Source of the DNA: a virus
Direction: 5' to 3' (one strand)
Length of the DNA: 30,121 nt
Virus record (IMG/VR): IMGVR_UViG_3300025603_000055
Coordinates: 1 to 30,121 of that record
The position numbers and the translations under genes are program-made. Positions 16,156 through 22,713 of the stretch are shown here, one piece after another (the first letter of the stretch is position 1; the number at the start of each line of letters is the position of its first letter). The notes below the pieces were generated by a model, which was given only the letters and a program-made list of their open reading frames with translations, did no database searches and was not told where the DNA came from.

Positions 16156-17013
16156 ATGAACACTACATCATCAAATCCGCTGGCAAAACATTTTAGACAG
16201 CCCAAATTATATGTAAATCTTCCTAGTGGTGGTATGTTTTATCCACAAGGAAGTTTGGAACCAACCGAAACAGGAGAGTTTCCTGTGTATGCAATGACTG
16301 CCAAAGACGAATTGATGTTCAAAACACCAGATGCTCTTCTCAACGGTCAATCCACAGTGAGTGTTATACAAAGTTGTATTCCAAATATCAAAAATGCATG
16401 GCACATACCCAGCATTGACATAGATGCCATATTGGTTGCAATAAGAATGGCAACCTACGGAGAAAAAATGGAGATCGAAGTTAAGGTTCCTACGATCAAC
16501 GAAGAACGTTCTTACGAAATCGATCTGCGCAGTGTACTAGATAATCTGTTGGCTGAAAAATTTGAAAACATCATCAAGCTAAATGGATTCAGTGTTGAGA
16601 TTTCTCCATTGACCTATCGAGAGTTTACTGAATCTGCTATGAAAACATTTGAAGAGCAACGAATGTTTAAAATCATCAACAGCGACGAACTCACAGAAGA
16701 AGAAAAACTTTCAAAATTCAATGAAGCCTTCAATAGATTGACTGATTTGAACATCAGTAGTATTGTAAAAAGCGTAAAGTGTGTGATTTTTGACGGGGAG
16801 GAACCCGTAACTGATACTGATCACATTATAGAATTTTTTGCAAATGCAGACAAAGATGTTTTCAAAAGTGTAATCGACCACATTGGAGAACAAAGAAAAA
16901 GATTTTCAATCAAGCCCTTTACTGTGAAATTATTTGAAGAAGATGTTGCCAAAGGTGCTCCAGAGACTATGGAGATTCCAATTACATTTGATCAATCAAA
17001 TTTTTTCGCCTGA
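16156..17013 (+). CDS. 26: gp26-like baseplate hub/tail chaperone, 285 aa (0-frame product)
   Basis: The ATG at 16156 has GGAG nine bases upstream; in-frame sequence before it is not coding-like. The protein carries a pattern found in gp26-annotated proteins of marine T4-like phages: LYVNLPSGGMFYPQGSLEPT, YAMTAKDELMFKTPDALLNG, QSTVSVIQSCIPNIKN, then ATYGEKMEIEVKVP, and an acidic helical C-terminal half. T4 gp26 (208 aa) is described as a baseplate hub or hub-assembly protein. It is the only short plus-strand unit here and is back to back with the tape measure. Its last codons contain a slippery run and it ends in TGA at 17011-17013, where a -1 shift would extend it to 360 aa. I think it is functionally a tail-assembly chaperone; that part is inference. 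Confidence 0.8.
   Translation: MNTTSSNPLAKHFRQPKLYVNLPSGGMFYPQGSLEPTETGEFPVYAMTAKDELMFKTPDALLNGQSTVSVIQSCIPNIKNAWHIPSIDIDAILVAIRMATYGEKMEIEVKVPTINEERSYEIDLRSVLDNLLAEKFENIIKLNGFSVEISPLTYREFTESAMKTFEEQRMFKIINSDELTEEEKLSKFNEAFNRLTDLNISSIVKSVKCVIFDGEEPVTDTDHIIEFFANADKDVFKSVIDHIGEQRKRFSIKPFTVKLFEEDVAKGAPETMEIPITFDQSNFFA
16998..17007 (+). promoter_or_regulatory. Slippery site for predicted -1 frameshift
   Basis: In the gp26-like frame the bases split as A AAT TTT TTC. Both A-AAT-TTT (16998-17004) and T-TTT-TTC (17001-17007) fit the X-XXY-YYZ rule for simultaneous slippage of two tRNAs. The 0-frame stop follows 4 to 7 bases later. Confidence 0.65.
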
Positions 17014-17237
17014 GGATCTTAACTTGGCCCGTTGAAAAAATCCTCGAAGAGGTTGAGATCCTAGAAAATGAATCCAAAAGAATTAAGTTTGAATTGTCAA
17101 AGTTATGTTGGTACATGCGCGGCGGACTAAGTTTAACAGAAGCATACGACACTTCGCCAGAAGATCGTGAAGTCATGTTCAAACTCATAGAAGAAAATTT
17201 AGAAACAGCTAAGAAAACAAATCAGCCATTCTGGTAA
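17004..17237 (+). CDS. -1-frame C-terminal extension of the gp26-like protein
   Basis: From 17004 the -1 frame codes for 77 residues up to the TAA at 17235-17237. After a short lead-in it reads WPVEKILEEVEILENESKRI, then FELSKLCWYMRGGLSLTEAY, then DTSPEDREVMFKLIEENLET and KTNQPFW. This is a convincing helical protein domain, with a CWYMRGG-x-S-x-x-EA motif that I associate with small proteins after gp26 in T4-like phages. The frame has no ATG, GTG or TTG before the middle of the domain (first ATG 17115), so a separate start would lose the long first helix. Reading through the slippery site would give one 360-aa fusion. Like the lambda G/GT pair, a minor amount of fusion could hold the tape measure. 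Confidence 0.65.
   Translation, partial: FRLRILTWPVEKILEEVEILENESKRIKFELSKLCWYMRGGLSLTEAYDTSPEDREVMFKLIEENLETAKKTNQPFW
17013..17062 (+). promoter_or_regulatory. Stem-loop that could stimulate the -1 frameshift
   Basis: Bases 17013-17023 (AGGATCTTAAC) pair with 17052-17062 (GTTGAGATCCT): 11 pairs, one of them U-G. The loop is 28 bases and holds a small inner hairpin (CCTC/GAGG, 17042-17052, which would compete for the last base). The stem begins 8 bases after the first heptamer or 5 after the second, within the usual spacing. Confidence 0.6.
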
Positions 17238-17240
17238 TAA

Positions 17241-17786
17241 TTATTTTGTTTTCTTAGCTGCAAATCTACTTTGACCAAATCCAGCACTGCCTTTGTATGC
17301 AGCTCTAATGACTTGTTGTACAATGGTTCTAACTTCTCTACGAGTTAACGCATCTGCACCTTCGGCTTCATACATACTGTTGACCACTTTTAAGTTTGGT
17401 CGTCTGTTGGATTTAAACGCAGGAGCAGTAGCAGGTTTGGGTGTAGCCAGTGGAGGCGGCTGTTGACGTGTTAATCCAGCACTGCTGCGAGCAGCAGCAG
17501 TCTTGGCTGTTTTTTTACCTGACTTGGTAGCAAATCCAATGATAATCGGACGAGCAGTGTCTCCTAATCCTTTTTGACCAAAATAATTTTGTAAATCGTC
17601 AGCAGTAAGACGTTTGATTCCGCTTTGCTTCATCCATACAGCAAGCTCAACTTCCATCTGACGTATCTCGTCTTTGATGTCTCCTTTGGCTACTTTGTTT
17701 GCTCTTTTGATTTCACGACCTTTGCGAGTTAATCCAAGATTAAGTTCATCAAGTTCAAAGTTTTCATTTAGATCATCGATTTTCAT
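17241..17786 (-). CDS. Unknown basic, Ala/Lys-rich protein, 181 aa
   Basis: An ATG at 17786 (MKIDDLNENFELDELNLGLT) is preferred over a TTG at 17807, which has no ribosome site and lies almost at the predicted message start. The first 90 residues look helical and mixed-charge (KRANKVAKGDIKDEIRQMEV), with a GLTRKGREIKRA motif and an LTADDLQNYFGQKGLGD helix. The middle is Pro/Ala-rich (RQQPPPLATPKPATAPAF), and the end is basic (RREVRTIVQQVIRAAYKGSA, then KKTK). It lies 3 bases from the convergent end of the frameshift product. The late box with a perfect match to T4 consensus says it is made late; a virion or DNA-binding protein is possible. I do not recognise the family. Confidence 0.65.
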   Translation of the reverse strand: MKIDDLNENFELDELNLGLTRKGREIKRANKVAKGDIKDEIRQMEVELAVWMKQSGIKRLTADDLQNYFGQKGLGDTARPIIIGFATKSGKKTAKTAAARSSAGLTRQQPPPLATPKPATAPAFKSNRRPNLKVVNSMYEAEGADALTRREVRTIVQQVIRAAYKGSAGFGQSRFAAKKTK

Positions 17787-17817
17787 TAGTTCATACTCAC
17801 TGCTCAAGTTATATTGT

Positions 17818-17825
17818 TATTTATA
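17818..17825 (-). promoter_or_regulatory. Perfect T4 late promoter box (TATAAATA)
   Basis: The minus strand reads TATAAATA exactly. T4 geometry gives a start near 17812 and a 26-base leader to the ATG at 17786. This is the best late box in the window. Confidence 0.75.
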
Positions 17826-18071
17826 CTTATGAGTTGAACTTTGTTCAACTGTGTTATCGCTATCGCTCAACACGTTTTATTTAATTTAGATGAACTAAGA
17901 TTACTTAGTTAGTATAGCACTTGAGCATATGCTGTAGGCATATGCATTTAATATTATTCAGATTGTGTAGTCATACTTCGCCCGCTCAAGGACGAAGTGA
18001 CTTTGAACATTATTCGAGTTGCTCTCATCACACTTAATAAAAGAGATTTAAAATGTATAATACATTTTAAC
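17826..18071 (-). other. Gene-free stretch with a chain of hairpins
   Basis: No open frame of note. Perfect inverted repeats follow one another: 17832-17850 (8-bp stem, 3-base loop), 17893-17910 (7 bp, 4-base loop), 17925-17945 (8-bp GCATATGC arms, 5-base loop), 17975-17998 (6 bp, ACTTCG/CGAAGT) and 18048-18070 (11 bp around one base). The last, AT-rich one is followed on the minus strand by AATCTCTTTT and may end transcripts from the right. Hairpins in AT-rich DNA are common, but this density of perfect ones is unusual. Binding sites, processing sites or part of an RNA are all possible. Confidence 0.5.
18048..18070 (-). terminator. Possible terminator, 11-bp AT-rich inverted repeat
   Basis: Arms TTAAAATGTAT and ATACATTTTAA around one base; the central pairs must open to form a loop. 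On the minus strand it is followed by a T-rich run with CTCTTTT. It would end transcripts of the gp46-nuclease operon and the RNA-like block. The low GC of the stem lowers confidence. Confidence 0.4.
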
Positions 18072-18276
18072 AGAGGCGGTTGACCTGTACCCCTTACTCT
18101 AGCTTCGTCTTATCAACGGAAGGCAGTTGATCCCTATCAAGCGAAATCACTTACCTACGGGTTGCTTTTTCTCAGAGCCCGTATCATTTAAACCTTAAGT
18201 TAGTTCTTACCTTTGGACGATCCACACCACCGGCTACGAGCATTACCTCGGCTGATTCTTGGATTTTTACAGAGTC
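18072..18276 (-). ncRNA. Candidate structured non-coding RNA (GC-richer island)
   Basis: About 200 bases clearly richer in G and C than every neighbour, with no convincing frame. In AT-rich genomes this is a mark of structured RNA. Stems seen: 18112-18117/18126-18131 (ATCAAC/GTTGAT), 18156-18161/18178-18183 (TACGGG/CCCGTA), 18237-18240/18247-18250 (CGAG/CTCG), and 18139-18143/18148-18152, which needs a G-U pair that exists only in the minus-strand RNA. That favours the minus strand, downstream of the nuclease gene. The hairpin at 18048-18070 could be its end. It matches no RNA class I could check: no group I core, tRNA T-arm or group II domain V was found. Confidence 0.4.
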
Positions 18277-18708
18277 CTATATAGCCTTTAAATTTTTTAA
18301 ATGTTCTTGTAATATTTTTGAACTGCCTACTCTAACGTTAATAATACCATTATAGTATTCGTCAGATTCTAAAACTCGCCTATCAAATTGTTCTTTGGCT
18401 TCCATATAGCTAAGTATGCCTCTACTGGGACAAAAATATAATATTTCTCTAGTAAATTTGTCTTCGCCTAATGCAGCAATATCTGCGTTCAAATGATCTG
18501 ATGATCCCCAATAGGTTCTCCAGTCACTTTCCTGTGTTCCGCGCCTTTTATTTTTTTTGCCTTTGAGTGGTGGCTTGCTAGTTTTAAACTTGGCTAATTT
18601 TTTGCCTATATATTTCTTATCATTGGTAAGATTGGTTATCAAATATACGAAACCTTCAACACCCTGAGGTATCTCGGTAACTTCTTTTCCTTGATAAGTC
18701 CAGCTCAT
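18277..18708 (-). CDS. GIY-YIG-like endonuclease, 143 aa
   Basis: Residues about 20-37 (GFVYLITNLTNDKKYIGKK) match the GIY-YIG core: a V-Y strand, then KYIG about 10 residues later. Downstream are a basic loop (PPLKGKKNKRRG), DWRTYWGSS, a helix with Arg-Glu, and YMEAKEQFDRRVLESDEYYN, where the Glu and Asn fit the metal-binding and structural positions. Free-standing GIY-YIG enzymes in T4-like phages are often homing-type nucleases, but repair-type ones exist. The ATG is just after the stop of the 82-aa gene (18712), with no ribosome site, so translation is coupled. It sits at the 3' end of the gp46 operon, next to the RNA-like block. No second DNA-binding domain is seen. Confidence 0.7.
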   Translation of the reverse strand: MSWTYQGKEVTEIPQGVEGFVYLITNLTNDKKYIGKKLAKFKTSKPPLKGKKNKRRGTQESDWRTYWGSSDHLNADIAALGEDKFTREILYFCPSRGILSYMEAKEQFDRRVLESDEYYNGIINVRVGSSKILQEHLKNLKAI

Positions 18709-18711
18709 ACA

Positions 18712-18960
18712 TTAGTTATTTTTAGGATTTGCCTTGCGTGCCTCTTTTGGATTATTATTTTTTCTGCCGTCTTCTACATGCCTAATGTGTTCTTCTAATA
18801 TTTCGATGCGCCTAAGTTTGGATAAATCTCTAATCTCTCCTAGTTTCTTTCTAACCCTTCGGCGTTTTAGTTCCGCAGGCCGCTGTTGGAATATTTCATT
18901 TAATGCAAAATATTCCAACACTGCTAGTATTAGCTTGTCGTGTGTATCGTTTTCTATCAT
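18712..18960 (-). CDS. Small helical protein of unknown function, 82 aa
   Basis: A charged, helical 82-aa protein: MIENDTHDKLILAVLEYFAL, then ELKRRRVRKKLGEIRDLSKL and a Lys/Asn-rich tail. Its ATG overlaps the gp46 stop by 4 bases (ATGA), so it is translated with gp46. I recall similar small proteins after gp46 in marine T4-like phages but no known job. The basic middle could bind nucleic acid or gp46/gp47. Confidence 0.65.
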   Translation of the reverse strand: MIENDTHDKLILAVLEYFALNEIFQQRPAELKRRRVRKKLGEIRDLSKLRRIEILEEHIRHVEDGRKNNNPKEARKANPKNN

Positions 18961-20735
18961 TCTATAATTTCAATATCGTTTTCGTAGTTGGTAAAGCCAT
19001 TTTCCTTTATAACTTTCATTACATTATTAACTCTTCCGACTAATTCGTCTTTGTGGCTGATTAAGAAAATATTTTTATTGCGTTCTCTTGCCATCTTTTT
19101 AAGAACTGCTAACGAATTCTCAACGCCAGCAGTGTCCATGCCTGAGTCGATAAGTTCGTCAATAAACAACAAGTTAACACCTTGGTAAAGGCTTTCCCAA
19201 ACGTCACGGAAAGCAAAACTTAGACCGAGTATTAGTCTGTTTCGTTCACCTCTACTCAAGTTATCAAAGTCAAGGTCTTGACCCAGCTGTGTGATCTCAA
19301 CGTTCAAATCGTTTTGAAATCGAACTTGGTGAGGCAGTCCTAGTTTGTCAAGGTAATATGTGAGTCTGTTGTTAAGATACATCAAGTTTTGATCAATAAT
19401 CTTCTTGCGTATGAAGCTGTCTTTGTTGGTTAGCAGCTTCAATAAGAAGTCCTGATGGTCTTTTAATCCGTTTAACTGATTTACAATCTCCCAATCAATA
19501 GTTTGCATAGCAGTTTCGTTGAGATCATCGACCTGTGCTTGATAAGGATCATCTTCTTCTTGTTTATTTCTTAGTGTTGCCTTAAGGTTATCAACATTGT
19601 TACGATGTTCGTATGCTTCTTTTGCACTTTCGTAGAAAGTATTTGGCTTTCTGTTGATATCTCCTATTTCAGACAGCTCTTTCATAACATTAATTAATTT
19701 GTTTGCAACTTCTTCTTGATATGCAGTTGCATCTTGCAATTCTTTGTCTTTTTTAGTTTGAATTTCGGCTTTTTTGTCTTCGTGCAGCGGTTGTCCGCAT
19801 GTATAACATGTTGCATCATCTAAATTTGAGATGTCTTTAACTGCCTTATCAACACTAGCAGTGGCTCGTAGTAGTGCAGACTCTAATGTGCTTTTTTCTT
19901 TGTTTAAGGCAGTTATTTTATTATTAAACTCATTCCAGCTCAACAACTTGTCGTGGGCATCCAACTCAAAATCAATATCCAGTTTCTCTAATTCTGCAAT
20001 ATTATTCTGTAAACGTTGTATATCTTGTGCATGTTTGTTTTTCCATGCACGTTGTCGACTAATCAGTGTTTCAATACTCTGTTTGATCTTTTCGTTACTG
20101 GTTTGAATAGCATTAATTTTCAATGTTTCTTCGGTAATACTATCTTTGGTTTGTCTTAATTGTTCTTTGAGAGCATCTGCTTTCTCAGAAAGAATTGTAA
20201 TACCTAGTAATTGTTCGATAATTTCTCTTTGATCATTGGTACGCATACTCAAAAAAGGTTCTGTGTAGGTATTTAAAGCAACAATATGTTTAAACATATT
20301 ATGGCTCATGTCCAACAGTTCGCTAATAGCTTCTTGTGTTTTCCTGCTATCGCCTTGGCTGTTATCTTCTAGAGTATCGGTTTGTTCTTGATCGTTTATA
20401 TAAAATTTAAGAATATTAGGCGATCTTCCACGCTCTACCCTATAATTGTTGCCATCTCTTTCAAAATTAAGAGTAACCAACATGCCTTTTGAATTGGTTT
20501 TGTTGATCAAGTTGTTTCTTTTGATGTTTGTGAGTGCTTGACCATATAATGCGTACGATAATGCATTGATAATAGTAGTCTTACCAGTGCCATTGCGTGA
20601 TCCTGTATCGTCTCCGCCTTGGTCCAGGTTCTCTCCTAATACAAGGGTAAGTTGTTCTCGATTAAAGTCTACTGCCTGAGTAACATTACCTACACTCATA
20701 AAATTTTTAACGGTTAAATCCTTGATCTTTATCAT
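18957..20735 (-). CDS. 46: gp46 recombination nuclease subunit (SbcC/Rad50-like ATPase)
   Basis: The 592-aa protein has all parts of the Rad50/SbcC family. Walker A is at residues 45-54 (GSRNGTGKTT). Long coiled coils run about 170-300 and 320-460. A zinc hook CYTCGQPL is at 310-313 between them. The ABC signature LSRGERNR is at 493-500 and Walker B LLFIDELIDSG at 522-532. With gp47 it forms the Mre11/Rad50-type complex that resects DNA ends for recombination-dependent replication in T4. T4 gp46 is 560 aa. It starts 5 bases after gp47 with GGTGAA upstream, so the two are co-translated. Confidence 0.97.
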   Translation of the reverse strand: MIKIKDLTVKNFMSVGNVTQAVDFNREQLTLVLGENLDQGGDDTGSRNGTGKTTIINALSYALYGQALTNIKRNNLINKTNSKGMLVTLNFERDGNNYRVERGRSPNILKFYINDQEQTDTLEDNSQGDSRKTQEAISELLDMSHNMFKHIVALNTYTEPFLSMRTNDQREIIEQLLGITILSEKADALKEQLRQTKDSITEETLKINAIQTSNEKIKQSIETLISRQRAWKNKHAQDIQRLQNNIAELEKLDIDFELDAHDKLLSWNEFNNKITALNKEKSTLESALLRATASVDKAVKDISNLDDATCYTCGQPLHEDKKAEIQTKKDKELQDATAYQEEVANKLINVMKELSEIGDINRKPNTFYESAKEAYEHRNNVDNLKATLRNKQEEDDPYQAQVDDLNETAMQTIDWEIVNQLNGLKDHQDFLLKLLTNKDSFIRKKIIDQNLMYLNNRLTYYLDKLGLPHQVRFQNDLNVEITQLGQDLDFDNLSRGERNRLILGLSFAFRDVWESLYQGVNLLFIDELIDSGMDTAGVENSLAVLKKMARERNKNIFLISHKDELVGRVNNVMKVIKENGFTNYENDIEIIE

Positions 20736-20740
20736 TATAG

Positions 20741-21766
20741 TTATAGTTCACCATATATGCTTAAAAGCAGATTTTTATTATAGTTTTTACTGTCAATAGC
20801 TAAAATTTCGTTACTGACTATTTGGTCTACACTTTCAAATTGTGCAATATCTAATTGGGTGTTGAGGTCTTCTAGTTGTTTCTCGGGTATCAATACAATT
20901 TCTCTACAATTGTATTGCTGTATAAATGTTTCTTTAACAAAACTAGCTTCTTCATAGCTAATAGGACAGTCTAGTGATACTCTAAGATACATTTTACTCT
21001 TGATAATAGTATCTGCTTCGTCGATCAACTGGCTTAGTTTAATAGTACGGTATTTAGGACAATCTGGCCAGTTAACATACTGGGGTTCTAGATCATTTTC
21101 ACGATCTAGTATCATCATACCACGTGCATCGTCCCAAGTATCGGCATAATTGTGCGGAAATGTATTACCGATGTAATGTATCTTACCTTGTTTTTGACGT
21201 TTGTGAAAGTGTCCTGAAAATACATACTCTTGATTAATAAAATGTTCGCTCTTGAGCTCTCCGTGGTCGGGCATTTGTACCATGGCATTCATATAAAAGC
21301 TAGGCAGTTCAAAATGTCCAAATAAATATTTTGCTTTCATACTTGGAATTTTTTTCCATTCGTCTCCTACTAACCAAGGAATTAATGCAACATCGTCTTG
21401 TACTATCATTTGATCAATAACAGTGATACCAGGAATATGCCTAGCAAATTCTGTTGATTTAATGTCGCGCTTGTCTTTGTAATACAGATCGTGGTTACCA
21501 GCAAACATATAAAAGTTTTCAAAAGCAGAACCAAGTTTTTCTAAGCTGCGGATACCCGAGTCCATTGTTGTAAGATTTAAACTATTTCTGTTATGATTCC
21601 AGTCTCCGCAAAAAATACCAGTTTCGCACCCGTGTTCTTTTGCAGTTTGGATATACCAATCAACAAAATCTTCACAATCTTGGTTGTGTACTTTGCTATT
21701 ACCTTTCATACCAAAATGTATGTCGGTAAACACCGCTGCTTTTTTAAACAATATAAATTTCTCCAT
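20741..21766 (-). CDS. 47: gp47 recombination nuclease subunit (SbcD/Mre11-like)
   Basis: A calcineurin-type phosphoesterase with metal-binding motifs in order: FTDIHFG (D15, H17), CGDWNHNR (D55, H58), AGNHD (90-93), FGHFELP (H151) and SGHFHKR (H186, H188). These are the Mre11/SbcD nuclease motifs. 341 aa is close to T4 gp47 (339 aa). It partners gp46 in DNA end resection. The ATG at 21766 lies only 10 bases after a perfect -10 box and has no ribosome site, so the message is probably leaderless or nearly so. The next in-frame ATG is MKGNSKVH (codon 20), which would remove D15 and H17; the upstream start is therefore right. Confidence 0.97.
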   Translation of the reverse strand: MEKFILFKKAAVFTDIHFGMKGNSKVHNQDCEDFVDWYIQTAKEHGCETGIFCGDWNHNRNSLNLTTMDSGIRSLEKLGSAFENFYMFAGNHDLYYKDKRDIKSTEFARHIPGITVIDQMIVQDDVALIPWLVGDEWKKIPSMKAKYLFGHFELPSFYMNAMVQMPDHGELKSEHFINQEYVFSGHFHKRQKQGKIHYIGNTFPHNYADTWDDARGMMILDRENDLEPQYVNWPDCPKYRTIKLSQLIDEADTIIKSKMYLRVSLDCPISYEEASFVKETFIQQYNCREIVLIPEKQLEDLNTQLDIAQFESVDQIVSNEILAIDSKNYNKNLLLSIYGEL

Positions 21767-21776
21767 GTAGAACTAC

Positions 21777-21805
21777 ATTATAACTAAAATATGTATCAAT
21801 GTCAA
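21777..21805 (-). promoter_or_regulatory. Consensus sigma70-type promoter for gp47-gp46
   Basis: The minus strand has TTGACA (21805-21800), a 17-base spacer and TATAAT (21782-21777): a perfect match in both boxes. The -35 box starts right after the gp55 stop. Expected start is about 3-4 bases before the gp47 ATG. It should be read by the unmodified host polymerase, before gp55 is made. Confidence 0.88.
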
Positions 21806-21809
21806 CGAC

Positions 21810-22637
21810 TTATTCGTGATCTTTTTTGAATCTAGCTTGTCCAGCTTCAAATTCGCCTTGCATCTGTCTAGTATGACTTGGATTTAGGTCATTCATCTCA
21901 AGAATATCGTCACGTATGTTCTGATTACGCTTTTCTAAGTTGATTACACGAACAAACGAGTTCGTAACTGCCGCTGTATAGTATGCAAACGGATTTTGAC
22001 TTTTTAACTCATCAAATTGCAACCCGATTTGCGACAGTTGAAGTATAGCTTGTCCTTTCATTTCGTCATTGTATGTGTAACCACGAACATTACCACGAGT
22101 AGCATAGCGATCAACTAATTTCATCCACATTAGTGCAAGTTTGTTTGTGGCCCGTCCGTGATCTAAGCTAAAATATCCGTTTTCCATACCGCCAGTCCAA
22201 TGACTTTTCCCCACACAAACGAGATTATTGTTTTCGTCAAACTTATAATGTTGATATGGAGGAAAATTTAGTTTTACTTTATGATCAGCAACAGTTTTAG
22301 GAGTTTTTTTACGTCCAGGTTCGTCAGGAATATGATCAAATGTTATAATCCTAAAAATAAGTTCAGTTTTTTCGATAGTTTTATAATCAACTTCGCATTC
22401 TGATAGTTTAAGTCGGTTGCCTGCATTCTTTGAAGTTTCGTATGCCTCAGTGGACAACTTTTTTGCTTTGTTTCGTTTTGCTTCAGCAATAGTTCTTATA
22501 TTAATTTTGCTAATATCATCTAAAATAATATCATATGTGGCATATTCAGGATCGACAAAACTACCAAATGTGTTTTTTGATTTGTGTATTTCTGCAAGCA
22601 TGTCTTTGTTGTTTAAATAATTTACTCGTTTTACCAT
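21810..22637 (-). CDS. 55: Late-transcription sigma factor gp55
   Basis: ATG at 22637 (MVKRVNYLNNKDMLAEIHKS) with AGGAGA at the right distance; an upstream TTG frame start lies inside the -35 box and is not used. The 275-aa protein carries the T4 gp55 pattern: ENGYFSLDHGRATNKLALMW, then a segment with ATRGNVRGYTYNDEMKGQAI and LQLSQIGLQFD, and NPFAYYTAAVTNSFVRVINL, which resemble sigma region 2 (core binding and -10 recognition). T4 gp55 is 185 aa; this one has a longer N-terminus. It directs host polymerase to TATAAATA-type late promoters such as those listed here. Its own gene has a host-type promoter. Confidence 0.92.
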   Translation of the reverse strand: MVKRVNYLNNKDMLAEIHKSKNTFGSFVDPEYATYDIILDDISKINIRTIAEAKRNKAKKLSTEAYETSKNAGNRLKLSECEVDYKTIEKTELIFRIITFDHIPDEPGRKKTPKTVADHKVKLNFPPYQHYKFDENNNLVCVGKSHWTGGMENGYFSLDHGRATNKLALMWMKLVDRYATRGNVRGYTYNDEMKGQAILQLSQIGLQFDELKSQNPFAYYTAAVTNSFVRVINLEKRNQNIRDDILEMNDLNPSHTRQMQGEFEAGQARFKKDHE

Positions 22638-22659
22638 TTTATCTCCTAGGGTTACTAAT

Positions 22660-22688
22660 ATAATAATACATGCAGTTAATTTTGTCAA
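22660..22688 (-). promoter_or_regulatory. Sigma70-type promoter for gp55
   Basis: The minus strand has TTGACA (22688-22683), a 17-base spacer and TATTAT (22665-22660), 11 of 12 consensus bases. The leader is about 15-17 bases and contains AGGAGA. An early or middle role for gp55 follows. The -35 box touches the late box of the divergent baseplate operon, so the two promoters may exclude each other. Confidence 0.85.
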
Positions 22689-22695
22689 CTAAATA
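22688..22695 (+). promoter_or_regulatory. T4-late-type promoter for the baseplate operon
   Basis: ACTAAATA followed by CTATA: together ACTAAATACTATA matches the extended T4 late consensus TATAAATACTATT well. The start would be near 22701, giving a 13-base leader that opens with GGAG, the ribosome site for the ATG at 22714. Confidence 0.65.
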
Positions 22696-22713
22696 CTATA
22701 GGAGAATTGTATT

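Noticed and set aside
18248-18275. Plus-strand GGCTGATTCTTGGATT, similar to the 5' end of bacterial tmRNA
   Set aside because: No tRNA-like 3' half, no T-arm and no tag frame follow; the sequence runs straight into the antisense of the nuclease gene. Taken as chance.
17826-18276. Group I or group II intron next to the GIY-YIG gene
   Set aside because: No recognisable P7/R-S core or domain V, and no split coding exons on either side; the nuclease is in an operon with gp46.
22638-22688. TTG start giving gp55 17 extra residues
   Set aside because: The TTG is inside the -35 box and upstream of the expected transcript start; ATG at 22637 has AGGAGA.
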